14,233 nt of DNA from Phenylobacterium sp. CCH9-H3. GTDB taxonomy: Bacteria; Pseudomonadota; Alphaproteobacteria; Caulobacterales; Caulobacteraceae. The first letter of the stretch is position 1. Each line of letters opens with the position of its first letter. The notes beneath the pieces were generated by a model. It was given only the letters and a program-made list of their open reading frames with translations. It made no database searches and was not told the DNA's origin. Both the position numbers and the translations under genes were made by a program. Below are positions 5,622 through 13,740 of the stretch, piece after piece. The stretch covers positions 1 through 14,233 of the forward strand of contig NZ_LSJI01000104.1 in assembly GCF_001557235.1 (NCBI RefSeq), written 5' to 3'.

Positions 5622-7478
5622 TCACTGGCAGGCGAGGCATTCCTCGTAGTCGGTCCTGCCTTCCGCCTGGACGACCGCCGCCAGTTCCTCGCCCCCCGCG
5701 TGGCTGGCCCGCTGAACCGACTTGGAACGCAGATAATACAAGGACTTACATCCGCGCTCCCAGGCCTGCCAGTGGAGCATGTGCAGGTCCCACTTATCCA
5801 CGTCACCGGGCAGGAACAGGTTCACCGACTGCGACTGGCAGATGTCGGGCGTGCGGTCCGCCGCCAGTTCCACCACCCAGCGCTGGTCGATCTCGAAGGC
5901 CGTCTTGTAGACGTCCTTCTCGTCCTGGCTGAGAAAGTCGAGGTGCTGAACAGAGCCCTCATTCTGCAGGATGGTGTCCCAGGTCTCAACGTTGTTCCGC
6001 CCCTTCTCGTCGAGCAGGCGCTCGAGATAGGGGTTCCGCACCGCGAAAGTCCCCGACAGGGTCTTGTGGGTGTAGATGTTGGCCGGGATCGGCTCGATGC
6101 CCGCGCTGGTGCCGCCGCAGATGATCGAGATCGAGGCGGTGGGGGCGATGGCCAGCTTGTGGCTGAACCGCTCCATCACGTTGCGCTCGGCCGCATCCGG
6201 GCAGGGGCCGCGCTCGGCGGCCAGCTTGCGCGAGGCCGCGTCGCACTGGCGGCGCAGGGTCTTGAAGAGCCGCATGTTCCAGCTCTTGGCCATGGCGCTC
6301 TCGAACGGGACGTTCTGGGCCTGCAGGAACGAGTGGAAGCCCATGAGGCCCAGGCCGACCGACCGCTCCCGGCGGGCGGCGTAGACCGCGTGCTTCATCT
6401 CGGGCGGCGCCCGGTTGATGAAGTCCTCCAGCACGTTGTCGAGGAAGCGCATGACGTCCTCGATGAACGTCGGATGGTCGCGCCACTCCAGGAAGGTCTC
6501 GGCGTTGACCGAGCTCAGGCAGCAGACGGCCGTCCGCTCCAGCCCCTGATGGTCCTTGCCCGTGTGCAGCATGATCTCGGAGCACAGGTTCGACTGGCGC
6601 ACCGACAGGCCGAGCTCGCGCTGGTGCTGCGGCATGGCCCGGTTCACCGTGTCGGAGAAGATCAGGTAGGGCTCGCCGGTCTGCAGGCGGATCTCGAGGA
6701 TCTTCTGCCAGAGCGAGCGGGCGTCGACCTCGCGGATCACCTCGTCGGTCTTCGGCGAGCGCAGGCCGAACATGGCGCCGTCGCGGACAGCCTCCATGAA
6801 CTCGTCGCTGATCGAGATGCCGTGGTGCAGGTTCAGGGACTTGCGGTTGAAGTCACCCGACGGCTTCCGGATCTCGAGGAACTCCTCGATCTCGGGGTGA
6901 TGGACGTCGAGGTAGACGGCCGCCGAGCCGCGGCGAAGCGAACCCTGGCTGATCGCCAGCGTCAGGCTATCCATCACGCGGATGAAGGGGATGATGCCGC
7001 TGGTCTGGCCGGCGCCCTTCACCTTCTCGCCGATGGAGCGGACACCGCCCCAGTAGGTGCCGATGCCGCCGCCATTGGAGGCCAGGGCCACGTTCTCGTT
7101 CCAGACGCCCTGGATGCCTTCCAGGTTGTCCGGCACGGCGTTGAGGAAGCAGGAGATCGGCAGGCCGCGGTTCGCGCCGCCGTTCGACAGGACCGGCGTG
7201 GCGGGCATGAACCACAGGCGCGAGATGTAGTCGTAGATCCGCTGGGCGTGGTCGGCGTCGTCGGCATAGGCCGTGGCCACGCGGGCGAACATGTCCTGGT
7301 AGCTTTCCCCCGGCAGGAGGTAGCGGTCCTCCAGCGTGGTCTTGCCGAAATCGGTCAGCAGCGCATCGCGCGAGCGATCCACCTCGACCTTGCGGACAAG
7401 CTGAAGCTGCGGACGCGCCGCGGTCGACGCAACCCGTTCAGAAGTCTCGGCAATCCCAACTTTCGCCGCTTCGCTCAT
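5622..7478 (-). CDS. nrdA: Ribonucleoside-diphosphate reductase, alpha (catalytic) subunit
   Basis: A 618-residue catalytic subunit that reduces ribonucleoside diphosphates using the radical from NrdB. Visible key residues are Cys110 in LPISCFL (redox-active), the SNLCSEI motif with Asn297, thiyl-radical Cys299 and Glu301, Cys319 in TAVCCLSS (redox partner), and the radical-transfer tyrosine pair in KSLYYLRS. A C-terminal CLAC pair (Cys614/Cys617) in the last residues receives electrons from thioredoxin or glutaredoxin. It is much shorter than the about 760-residue E. coli enzyme because the N-terminal ATP-cone is missing: the protein goes quickly into LLTDFGKTTLEDRYLLPGESYQ. The ATG at 7478 is chosen, with AGGCAGG 4 bases upstream; an in-frame start at 7511 would lie closer to the NrdR-like sites. 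Regulation is probably by NrdR through the paired boxes at 7521-7567. Confidence 0.97.
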   Translation of the reverse strand: MSEAAKVGIAETSERVASTAARPQLQLVRKVEVDRSRDALLTDFGKTTLEDRYLLPGESYQDMFARVATAYADDADHAQRIYDYISRLWFMPATPVLSNGGANRGLPISCFLNAVPDNLEGIQGVWNENVALASNGGGIGTYWGGVRSIGEKVKGAGQTSGIIPFIRVMDSLTLAISQGSLRRGSAAVYLDVHHPEIEEFLEIRKPSGDFNRKSLNLHHGISISDEFMEAVRDGAMFGLRSPKTDEVIREVDARSLWQKILEIRLQTGEPYLIFSDTVNRAMPQHQRELGLSVRQSNLCSEIMLHTGKDHQGLERTAVCCLSSVNAETFLEWRDHPTFIEDVMRFLDNVLEDFINRAPPEMKHAVYAARRERSVGLGLMGFHSFLQAQNVPFESAMAKSWNMRLFKTLRRQCDAASRKLAAERGPCPDAAERNVMERFSHKLAIAPTASISIICGGTSAGIEPIPANIYTHKTLSGTFAVRNPYLERLLDEKGRNNVETWDTILQNEGSVQHLDFLSQDEKDVYKTAFEIDQRWVVELAADRTPDICQSQSVNLFLPGDVDKWDLHMLHWQAWERGCKSLYYLRSKSVQRASHAGGEELAAVVQAEGRTDYEECLACQ

Positions 7479-7520
7479 GTGCCTGCCTAAGCCCCTCGAA
7501 GGAAGACGCACCCGCCTTCC

Positions 7521-7567
7521 GCCCTACATCTTGTGGTCCAACCCCCGAACCAGCCCACATATAGCGA
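7521..7567 (-). promoter_or_regulatory. Two NrdR-box-like sites upstream of nrdA
   Basis: Two 16-base sites, 7521-7536 (GCCCTACATCTTGTGG) and 7552-7567 (AGCCCACATATAGCGA), start exactly 31 bases apart, which is three helical turns. They match the NrdR consensus (acaCwATATAtwGtgt) at about 11 and 10 of 16 positions. They share CC, ACAT, T, G and G at the same places. Paired boxes at this spacing are the known architecture for the repressor NrdR, a sensor of ATP/dATP. A TTGACG (- strand, 7590-7585) could be the -35 element, and the distal box would then cover the likely -10 region around CTATAT, fitting repression. The spacing to that -10 is longer than usual, so the promoter itself is uncertain. 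Confidence 0.6.
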
Positions 7568-7633
7568 CACAGGCCGGCCAGACTCGTCAATGAGGCGGGT
7601 TCGCCGCACACAGACTTTTTCGCTAACGAGGCC

Positions 7634-7671
7634 TTAACGCCGGGGCGGGGGCTCTCGGGGGCCCGGGTTAA
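7634..7671. repeat. Imperfect inverted repeat downstream of the SLC13 gene
   Basis: TTAAC-g-CCGGG at 7634-7644 pairs with CCCGGGTTAA at 7662-7671, giving ten base pairs with one bulged G around a 17-base G-rich loop. It lies about 30 bases past the - strand transporter stop. It could be that gene's 3' hairpin, but there is no clear U-tract. The rest of 7568-7702 shows no gene. Confidence 0.35.
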
Positions 7672-7702
7672 TGGCGTCGCCGATTCACGACACTGTGAAC
7701 AC

Positions 7703-9484
7703 CTAGGAGGTCAGGGGCCAGACGAGCGCGATGAGGGCCGTTCCGACGACGAGGACGATCAGCGTCAGCGGCGCTCCCAACCTCGGGTAGTCGATGAAGC
7801 GGTAGCCGCCCGGCGCCATGACCAGCGTGTTGCACTGGTGGCCGATCGGCGTGAGGAAGTCGCAGGCGGCGCCCAGGGCCACCGCCATGAGGAACGGATC
7901 CGGCTGCAGCCCCAGCAGCTTGGCGAGGCTGGCCCCGATGGGCGCTACGATCAGCACGGTGGCGGCGTTGTTCAGGAAGGGCGTCGCCGCCATCGCCACG
8001 GCCATCACCGCCGCCAGGGCCAGAATGGGCGCCTGGCCACGGAACACGTCGGCCAAGGCCTGGGCGATGAGGTCGGCGCCGCCAGTGGCGCGGATCGCGT
8101 CGCTGACCGGGATCAGGCAGGCGATCAGCACCAGGAGCGGGCCGTCCAGGGCCGCGTAGGCTTCCCGCATGCGGATCGCGCCGATAGCCACCATGAGGGC
8201 GGCCGCCCCGAAGAAGGCGATGGCGACCGGGGCGATCTTCAGCGCCACCAGCACCATGGCCGCGCCCAGGATCAGCGCAGGCGCGACGGCGTGACGGATG
8301 CCGCCCAGACGCACCTCGCGTTCCGCCAGCGGCAGCAGGCCCAGGGTCTTCAGGACGCCCGGCAAGGCGCGCTCGGCGCCCTGCAGCACCACCACGTCGC
8401 CGGCGCGCAGGCGCAGCGTCCGCAAGGCGCTGGTCACCCGATAGCCCGCGCGGCTGACGGCCAGAAGGTTCACGCCGTGGGTGGTGTGCAGATCCTCCTG
8501 CTTGGCCGAGCGGCCGACCATCATCGAGTCCGGCCCGACGATGGCCTCGACGATCCGGACTTCCTCGGTGGGCTCCTCCATGGCGATGGGGCGGTCGGAG
8601 CGCGTCAGGCGCAGTTTCAGCCGTGCGATCAGGTCGTCCAGCGCCTGGTGGTCGCCTTCCAGCAGGAGCATGTCGCCTGGCCGGATGCGGGTGTTCGGAT
8701 GGGGCGAAGCCTGGCGCTTGCCGTCGCGCAGCAGCGCCATCACCTGGACGTCGCCGTTGGCCAGGCGGCCCAGCTTGCCCACGGTGGTGCGCGCGGTATC
8801 CCAATGGCCGGGAACCTCGACCTCGGTGACATAGGGGTTGGCCGCCAGGGCGGCCTCCATCGCCTCGGGCACGGGCCGCGACCTGGGCAGCAGGCGGTAG
8901 CCGAAGGCCAGGAAGACGAGGCCGACCGCCGTGACGCCGAGCCCCACGGGGGCGTAGTCGTACATCTCGAACGGCCGCCCCAGGATGTCGTTGCGCACCT
9001 GGGAAACGATGATGTTCGGGGAGGTGCCCACCAGGGTGACGGTGCCGCCGAGGAGGGCGCCGAAGGACATCGGCATCAGGAGGCGGGAAGGTGACGTACC
9101 CGTCCGTTTCGCCACGGAGAGGGCGATGGGCATCATGATGGCCAGGGCGCCGACGTTCTTGGTCACCATGGACAGGACCGTCACCGCCCCCGCGAACAGC
9201 ATCACCTGGGACGTGGCGCCCTTCAGATGCGGCAGCAGGGGCCGCAGGACCAGCTCGACCACCCCGGACTTGGCGAAGGCCGCGCTGACGATCAGGGCGC
9301 AGGCGATGATGACGGTGATGTCGTTCTTGAATCCGTCGAAGGCCGAGCTGGCCGGGACGATGTTCAATGTCACGCCGATCAGCAGCGCCAGGACCGCGAT
9401 CACGTCATAGCGCCACCGCCCCCAGATGAAGGCGACGATGGTCGCGCCCATCAGCCCGAAGGCCAGGGCTTGTTGCAGCGTCAT
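7703..9484 (-). CDS. SLC13-family permease with two TrkA-C domains
   Basis: A 593-residue inner-membrane transporter. It has an N-terminal membrane half (about residues 1-200), a soluble insert (about 205-390) and a C-terminal membrane half (about 400-593). The two halves carry the matched re-entrant motifs of the divalent anion/Na+ symporter group: TKNVGALAIMMPI (from 108) with GTSPNIIV (153-160), and FLNNAATVLIVAPI (from 503) with TPIGHQCNTLV (545-555). The insert holds two TrkA-C/RCK-C domains, each with the RAGD/RPGD-hhhL pattern: IRPGDMLLLEGD near 267 and LRAGDVVVLQGA near 359. These regulatory domains are common in sulfate or dicarboxylate carriers of this group; the substrate cannot be decided. 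GAGGGA lies 6 bases before the ATG. It lies 54 bases downstream of putA on the same strand, and cotranscription is possible. Confidence 0.92.
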   Translation of the reverse strand: MTLQQALAFGLMGATIVAFIWGRWRYDVIAVLALLIGVTLNIVPASSAFDGFKNDITVIIACALIVSAAFAKSGVVELVLRPLLPHLKGATSQVMLFAGAVTVLSMVTKNVGALAIMMPIALSVAKRTGTSPSRLLMPMSFGALLGGTVTLVGTSPNIIVSQVRNDILGRPFEMYDYAPVGLGVTAVGLVFLAFGYRLLPRSRPVPEAMEAALAANPYVTEVEVPGHWDTARTTVGKLGRLANGDVQVMALLRDGKRQASPHPNTRIRPGDMLLLEGDHQALDDLIARLKLRLTRSDRPIAMEEPTEEVRIVEAIVGPDSMMVGRSAKQEDLHTTHGVNLLAVSRAGYRVTSALRTLRLRAGDVVVLQGAERALPGVLKTLGLLPLAEREVRLGGIRHAVAPALILGAAMVLVALKIAPVAIAFFGAAALMVAIGAIRMREAYAALDGPLLVLIACLIPVSDAIRATGGADLIAQALADVFRGQAPILALAAVMAVAMAATPFLNNAATVLIVAPIGASLAKLLGLQPDPFLMAVALGAACDFLTPIGHQCNTLVMAPGGYRFIDYPRLGAPLTLIVLVVGTALIALVWPLTS

Positions 9485-9538
9485 GAAGTCCCTCGACGAA
9501 CGTCCTTGGGACCTACAACGCGAGCGGGGCCATAAGGA

Positions 9539-12500
9539 TCAGGCGTCCAGGTTGAGAAGAGCCGGATCGCCGCCTTGGGCGGTGATGTTGACGCTGACGG
9601 CCCGTTCCACCGCATAGCGCAGCAGGGCGTGGGGCCCGCCTGCCTTGGGCCCCGTGCCCGACAGCCCCTCGCCGCCGAAGGGCTGGACGCCGACCACGGC
9701 CCCGATCATCGAGCGGTTGACATAGGCGTTGCCGGCCGGGACCGCCTGCTGCACCTCTTCGGCGAAGGCCTCGATGCGGCTGTGAACGCCCAGGGTCAGG
9801 CCATAGCGGGCCTGCACCAGGGGGGCGGCGGCTTGCTCCAGGCGGGTCGGATCGTACCGCACCACGTGCAGGATCGGGCCGAACACCTCCTTCTGCAGGA
9901 ACGACGCATCGGGAATCTCGGCCAGGGTCGGGGCGAAGAAATGGCCGCCCGCCGGGACCTCCAGGCGGCCCAGCACCTTGGCCTCGCGCCCCAGCTTCTC
10001 CGCATGCGCTTCCAGCGCAGCCAGGGCCTCGGCGTCGATCACCGGTCCGATATCGGTGCCCGGATCGGCGGGGTCGCCCACCACCAGGGTCTGCATGGCG
10101 CCCTTGAGCCCTTCGATGATCAGGTCGGCGGTGTCGTGCGGCACGAACAGCAGCCGCAGCGCCGAGCAGCGCTGGCCCGCCGAGCCGAAGCCCGACAGCA
10201 GCACATCGTCCAGCACCTGTTCGCGCAGGGCCGTGGTGTCGACGAACATGGCGTTCAGCCCGCCCGTCTCGGCGATGAAGGGCACGATCGGCCCCTGGCG
10301 GGCCGCGAGGGTGCGGTTGATCGCCCAGGCGGTGTCGGTGCCGCCCGTGAACGCCACGCCGTCGCAGCCGGGGTGCGCCGTCAGCGCCGCCCCGACCGTC
10401 GCCCCGTCGCCGGGCAGCAGGTGCAGCAGGTCGGCGGGCACGCCGGCGGCATGGAACAGCTTCACCGCCTCGGTGGCGATGATCGGCGTCTGTTCGGCCG
10501 GCTTGGCCAGCACGCCGTTCCCCGCCGCCAGGGCCGCGGCGATCTGCCCGGTGAAGATGGCCAGCGGGAAGTTCCAGGGGCTGATGCAGACGAAGACGCC
10601 GCGGCCGTGCAGGCTGAGCTGGTTGGTCTCGCCCACGGGCCCGCGCATCGTATCGGGCTGGGCGAACTGGCGCTCGGCCAGGTACGCGTAATAGCGGCAG
10701 AAGTCGGCCGCCTCGCGCACCTCGGCGATGGCGTCGGCCAGGGTCTTGCCGGCCTCGCGCACGCAGATTGCGATCAGGCGGTCGCGCTCGGCCTCCAGCG
10801 CCTCGCCCATGGCGCGCAGCACCTTGGCTCGCCCCTCGCCGCCCAGGCGGTCCCAGGGCTTCTGGGCCAGCCTGGCGGCGGCGAACGCTTGGTCCACGTT
10901 AGCCGTGGAAGCTGACCACGACTGGCCGATTTTGAGGGAAAGGACGCTGGGCGAGACCACCGGCTGCCCGGCGCCCTCCTTCACCAGGCGGCCCGAGACG
11001 ATCGGCGCGGCCTCCAGCATCTCCTCGTCCAGCCGCGTGATGGCGGCGGTCAGGCCGTCGCGCACCGCCTGGATGGACAGGTCCAGGCCGCCGGAGTTTC
11101 GCCGGCCGGGGCCGTAGAGGTCGCGCGGCAGGGGAATGCGCGGATGGGGGCCGGCGCCCGCCGCCTCCACCGCGGTGATCGGGTCGACCACCACCTTGGA
11201 CACCGGGGTCTTCTCGTCCAGCAGGGCGTGCACGAACGAGGTGTTGGCGCCGTTCTCCAGCAGGCGGCGCACCAGGTACGGCAAGAGGTCCTCGTGGCTG
11301 CCGACCGGGGCGTAGACCCGCAGCGGGAAGTCGCCGTATCGATCCTTGGCCGCGCCGTAGAGCGCCTCGCCCATGCCATGCAGGCGCTGGAATTCGGGCG
11401 ACAGGCCCAGCTGGCTGGCCATCAGGCGCACGGCCGCGAGGGTGTGCGCGTTGTGGGTGGCGAATTGGCCGTAGAGGTGCGGCGCCGCGCCCAGCAGCGC
11501 CCGGGCGCAGACCAGGTAGCTGACGTCGGTGGCGGCCTTGGTGGTGTAGACGGGATAGCCTTCGAGTCCCGCCACCTGGGCGCGCTTGATCTCGGAATCC
11601 CAATAGGCGCCCTTCACCAGCCGCACCATCAGCCGGCGACCGCTGGCCCGGGCGATGCCGGCCACGGCCTCGATCGTACGGGGCCCACGCTTCTGGTAGG
11701 CCTGCACCGCCAGGCCGAGGCCCCGCCAGTCGCCCAGCGAAGGCTCGCGGGACAGTCGGTCCAACAGCTCCAGCGAGATGGCCAGGCGGTCGGCCTCCTC
11801 GGCGTCCAGGGTGAAATTGACGTCCGCCTCCGCCGCGATCTGCGCCAGGCGGACGATGCGCGGGTAGAGGTCGGCGAACACCCGCTCGGCCTGACGCGCC
11901 TCGTAGCGAGGCGACAGGGCCGACAGCTTCACCGAGACGCCATGACCGCGCTCGGGCCCCTGCCCCTTGGCGTGCCGCGCCACGGCGCGGATGGCGTCGG
12001 CATAGGCGGCCTCATAACGGTCGGCGTCGGCGTCGGTGCGCGCGCCTTCGCCCAACATGTCGAAGGAACAGACGAAACCGTCGGCCCCGGCCCGCCGGAT
12101 CGCCTTCTCGATGGTGGAGCCCAGGACGAACTGCTCGCCCATGATCCGGACCGCCGCGCCCACCGCTTTGCGGATCACCGGCTCGCCCAGCCGCCCGGCC
12201 AGGCGCTTGATGAAGCCGGAGAGGTCGTTGCGGGCCTCCTCGTCGGGGTCGATGATCTTGCCCGTGAGCATCAGGCTCCAGGTGGAGGCGTTCACCAGCA
12301 GGCTGTCGGACCGGCCCGCGTGGCTGGCCCAGTCGGCCGAGGCGATCTTCTCGGCGATCAGCCGGTCACGAGTCTCTTCGTCGGGCGTCCGCAGCAGAGC
12401 CTCGGCCAGGCACATGAGCGCCAGGCCCTCGCGCGTCGATAGGCTGAATTCCTGCAGGAAGCTCTCCACCACGCCCTGGCGGTCGGCGGTCCTGCGCGCG

Positions 12501-12634
12501 GCGCGGACCAGGGCCTCGGCCTCGACGCGCACCGCCTCGCGGTCCTGCTGGCTCAGGGGCTTGGCGGCCAGGATGGCGGCGAGCGTCGCGCGCTCGTCGG
12601 CGAACTTGTCCTGGTCCAGGTGATCGAACGCCAT
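9539..12634 (-). CDS. putA: Bifunctional proline dehydrogenase / L-glutamate gamma-semialdehyde dehydrogenase
   Basis: A 1031-residue enzyme that oxidises proline to P5C with FAD, then P5C/glutamate semialdehyde to glutamate with NAD, feeding electrons to quinones at the membrane. The PRODH barrel (about residues 165-495) shows SFDMLGEGAR, VSVKLSALSPRYE, MVRLVKGAYWDSEIKRAQ, FATHNAHT and YAPVGSHEDLLPYLVRR with ENGANTSF. The aldehyde dehydrogenase domain (about 560-1010) shows SPWNFPLAIFTGQ, AFTGGTD, Glu789 in IAETGG and the catalytic Cys823 in SAGQRCSALR. No N-terminal ribbon-helix-helix DNA-binding domain is present, so this is a type-A-like PutA that cannot repress its own gene. The start at 12634 has TGGAG about 8 bases upstream; in-frame ATGs at 12646 and 12706 are less likely. 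It diverges from an Lrp-type regulator gene with 102 bases between the starts. Confidence 0.97.
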   Translation of the reverse strand: MAFDHLDQDKFADERATLAAILAAKPLSQQDREAVRVEAEALVRAARRTADRQGVVESFLQEFSLSTREGLALMCLAEALLRTPDEETRDRLIAEKIASADWASHAGRSDSLLVNASTWSLMLTGKIIDPDEEARNDLSGFIKRLAGRLGEPVIRKAVGAAVRIMGEQFVLGSTIEKAIRRAGADGFVCSFDMLGEGARTDADADRYEAAYADAIRAVARHAKGQGPERGHGVSVKLSALSPRYEARQAERVFADLYPRIVRLAQIAAEADVNFTLDAEEADRLAISLELLDRLSREPSLGDWRGLGLAVQAYQKRGPRTIEAVAGIARASGRRLMVRLVKGAYWDSEIKRAQVAGLEGYPVYTTKAATDVSYLVCARALLGAAPHLYGQFATHNAHTLAAVRLMASQLGLSPEFQRLHGMGEALYGAAKDRYGDFPLRVYAPVGSHEDLLPYLVRRLLENGANTSFVHALLDEKTPVSKVVVDPITAVEAAGAGPHPRIPLPRDLYGPGRRNSGGLDLSIQAVRDGLTAAITRLDEEMLEAAPIVSGRLVKEGAGQPVVSPSVLSLKIGQSWSASTANVDQAFAAARLAQKPWDRLGGEGRAKVLRAMGEALEAERDRLIAICVREAGKTLADAIAEVREAADFCRYYAYLAERQFAQPDTMRGPVGETNQLSLHGRGVFVCISPWNFPLAIFTGQIAAALAAGNGVLAKPAEQTPIIATEAVKLFHAAGVPADLLHLLPGDGATVGAALTAHPGCDGVAFTGGTDTAWAINRTLAARQGPIVPFIAETGGLNAMFVDTTALREQVLDDVLLSGFGSAGQRCSALRLLFVPHDTADLIIEGLKGAMQTLVVGDPADPGTDIGPVIDAEALAALEAHAEKLGREAKVLGRLEVPAGGHFFAPTLAEIPDASFLQKEVFGPILHVVRYDPTRLEQAAAPLVQARYGLTLGVHSRIEAFAEEVQQAVPAGNAYVNRSMIGAVVGVQPFGGEGLSGTGPKAGGPHALLRYAVERAVSVNITAQGGDPALLNLDA

Positions 12635-12682
12635 CCGAAGCTCCATCTGCAAGGATGAACGGCATAATCGACGGCAGAACGA

Positions 12683-12706
12683 ATGTGCTACGATAGATTG
12701 CCACAT
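12683..12706. promoter_or_regulatory. Candidate Lrp-type operator between putA and its regulator
   Basis: ATGTG at 12683-12687 and CACAT at 12702-12706 form an inverted repeat around a 14-base AT-richer centre (CTACGATAGATTGC), in the middle of the 102-base divergent intergenic region. Dyad sites with an AT-rich centre are typical for Lrp/AsnC proteins. The arms are short and no convincing -35/-10 pair could be set for either gene, so this is a candidate only. Confidence 0.4.
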
Positions 12707-12736
12707 CCGCCGAAGGATTCACGCTCGGAGCGCCAC

Positions 12737-13207
12737 ATGTCGAATAGTCTACGCTTGGACGACACGGATCGGCGCCTGCTCCGGACGTTGCAGGCGGACG
12801 GGCGGATCAGCAACGCCGAACTGGCCGAGCGCTGCAATCTCTCGGCCTCGGCCTGCTCGGACCGGGTCCGGCGGCTGCGGGAGAGCGGCTACATCACCGG
12901 CTTCGCCGCGCTGGTGGATCCGGAGAAGGTGGAGCGGGGGGTGCTGATCTTCGTCGAGGTGGTCCTGGACCGAACCACGCCGGAGGTCTTCGACACCTTC
13001 GCCGCCGCGGCCCGCCGGGCGCCCGACGTTCTGGAATGCCACATGGTGGCTGGCGGCTTCGATTATCTGATCAAGTCCCGCGTCCGCGACCTGGCCGCCT
13101 GGCGCAAGTTCCTCGAGGACGTCCTGGTGCGCATCCCCGGCGTCCGCGAGACGCGCACCTATGCCGTCTTGGAAGAGGTCAAGTCGACCACCCAGCTGCC
13201 GATCTAG
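12737..13207 (+). CDS. putR: Lrp/AsnC-family transcriptional regulator, probable activator of putA
   Basis: A 156-residue protein of standard Lrp length. The N-terminal winged helix-turn-helix is at about residues 8-60: LDDTDRRLLRTLQADGRISN, AELAERCNLS and CSDRVRRLRESGYITGF. The C-terminal RAM effector-binding domain is at about 65-145 with HMVAGGFDYLIK and IPGVRETRTYAVLEEVK. In alphaproteobacteria such as Agrobacterium and Rhodobacter a divergent Lrp-type PutR activates putA in response to proline. The same arrangement here, with a PutA lacking its own DNA-binding domain, supports that role by context. GGAG lies 6 bases before the chosen ATG at 12737; a longer in-frame start at 12683 would run over the candidate operator and is not preferred. 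A REP-like double hairpin begins 6 bases past the stop and may end its transcript. Confidence 0.9.
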   Translation: MSNSLRLDDTDRRLLRTLQADGRISNAELAERCNLSASACSDRVRRLRESGYITGFAALVDPEKVERGVLIFVEVVLDRTTPEVFDTFAAAARRAPDVLECHMVAGGFDYLIKSRVRDLAAWRKFLEDVLVRIPGVRETRTYAVLEEVKSTTQLPI

Positions 13208-13213
13208 GAGCCG

Positions 13214-13265
13214 TTCCCTCCCTTGATGGGGAGGGACAGACCGCGAAGCGGTCAGGGTGAGGGGG
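13214..13265 (+). repeat. REP-like double hairpin, copy A
   Basis: A 52-base element with two adjacent hairpins: CCCTCCC/GGGAGGG around a short loop, then GACCGC-gaa-GCGGTC. It is repeated in inverted orientation at 13741-13792 with 47 of 52 positions identical. It lies between the convergent putR-like and DUF559 genes and contains the DUF559 stop codon. Elements of this look are common between genes of high-GC alphaproteobacteria. Confidence 0.8.
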
Positions 13266-13656
13266 TGAGGATCGGGCTCGGCGCCTCAGTGCGGCCCTCC
13301 CCCTTCGCCCGCGGAATCTCCTCAAGCGCACAAGCAACCCGATCCATCACACTGCCAAGGTTCCGCCGCACCTCACCGGCCGTGAACCGCAACACCCGAA
13401 AGCCGTGCCGCTCGAGAATGCGATCCCGCACGGCATCATGCTCGGCCTGTCGCTCCTCGTTGTGCTGCCCGCCATCGACCTCGATCACCAACCGGTAGGA
13501 CAGGCAGGCGAAGTCCAGGAAGTACCCGCGGAAGGGGAACTGCCGACGGAAGGCGAAGCCCTGCTCGCGCAGGCGTTTGAGGCGACTCCAGAGGATGACC
13601 TCCGGCTCGCTCATGTTCCGTCGCAGCTCGCGGGCGCGCAGGATCTCGGGTCTCAT
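13252..13656 (-). CDS. DUF559 endonuclease-like (Vsr-related) protein
   Basis: A 134-residue protein of the DUF559 family, related to the very-short-patch-repair (Vsr) PD-(D/E)XK-type nuclease fold. It begins with RARELRRNMSEPEVILWSRL and REQGFAFRRQFPF, followed by the putative active-site set Asp48 in YFLDFA, Glu59 and Asp61 in LVIEVDGGQH, and His65. It continues with DRILERHGFRVLRFTAGEV. The molecular function of the family is not established; a DNA nuclease role is inferred from the fold. The last residues (ILTPSP) are encoded by REP-like copy A, and copy B lies 84 bases upstream of the start, so the gene sits inside an inverted repeat pair. No good ribosome-binding site is visible before the ATG at 13656. 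Confidence 0.85.
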   Translation of the reverse strand: MRPEILRARELRRNMSEPEVILWSRLKRLREQGFAFRRQFPFRGYFLDFACLSYRLVIEVDGGQHNEERQAEHDAVRDRILERHGFRVLRFTAGEVRRNLGSVMDRVACALEEIPRAKGEGRTEAPSPILTPSP

Positions 13657-13740
13657 GAGTGAGAGTTATGTTCATGTTTTGTTCCGATCTTCAAGCGAAG
13701 GAATGGGGGGTGGGTAATCGCCGCCCGACTCCGGCCCGGT

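Noticed and set aside
5700..7490. Long + strand open frame opposite nrdA (596 codons)
   Set aside because: It lies antisense to a fully supported nrdA with all catalytic residues, and its translation is low-complexity and unlike any known family. It is a GC-rich shadow frame.
7838..9094. Long + strand open frame opposite the SLC13 transporter
   Set aside because: Its His/Gln/Arg/Gly-rich translation is typical of the antisense of a hydrophobic, GC-rich gene. The - strand product has clear family motifs.
9575..12442. Several + strand open frames opposite putA
   Set aside because: They are antisense to a complete putA and have no recognisable domains or ribosome-binding sites.
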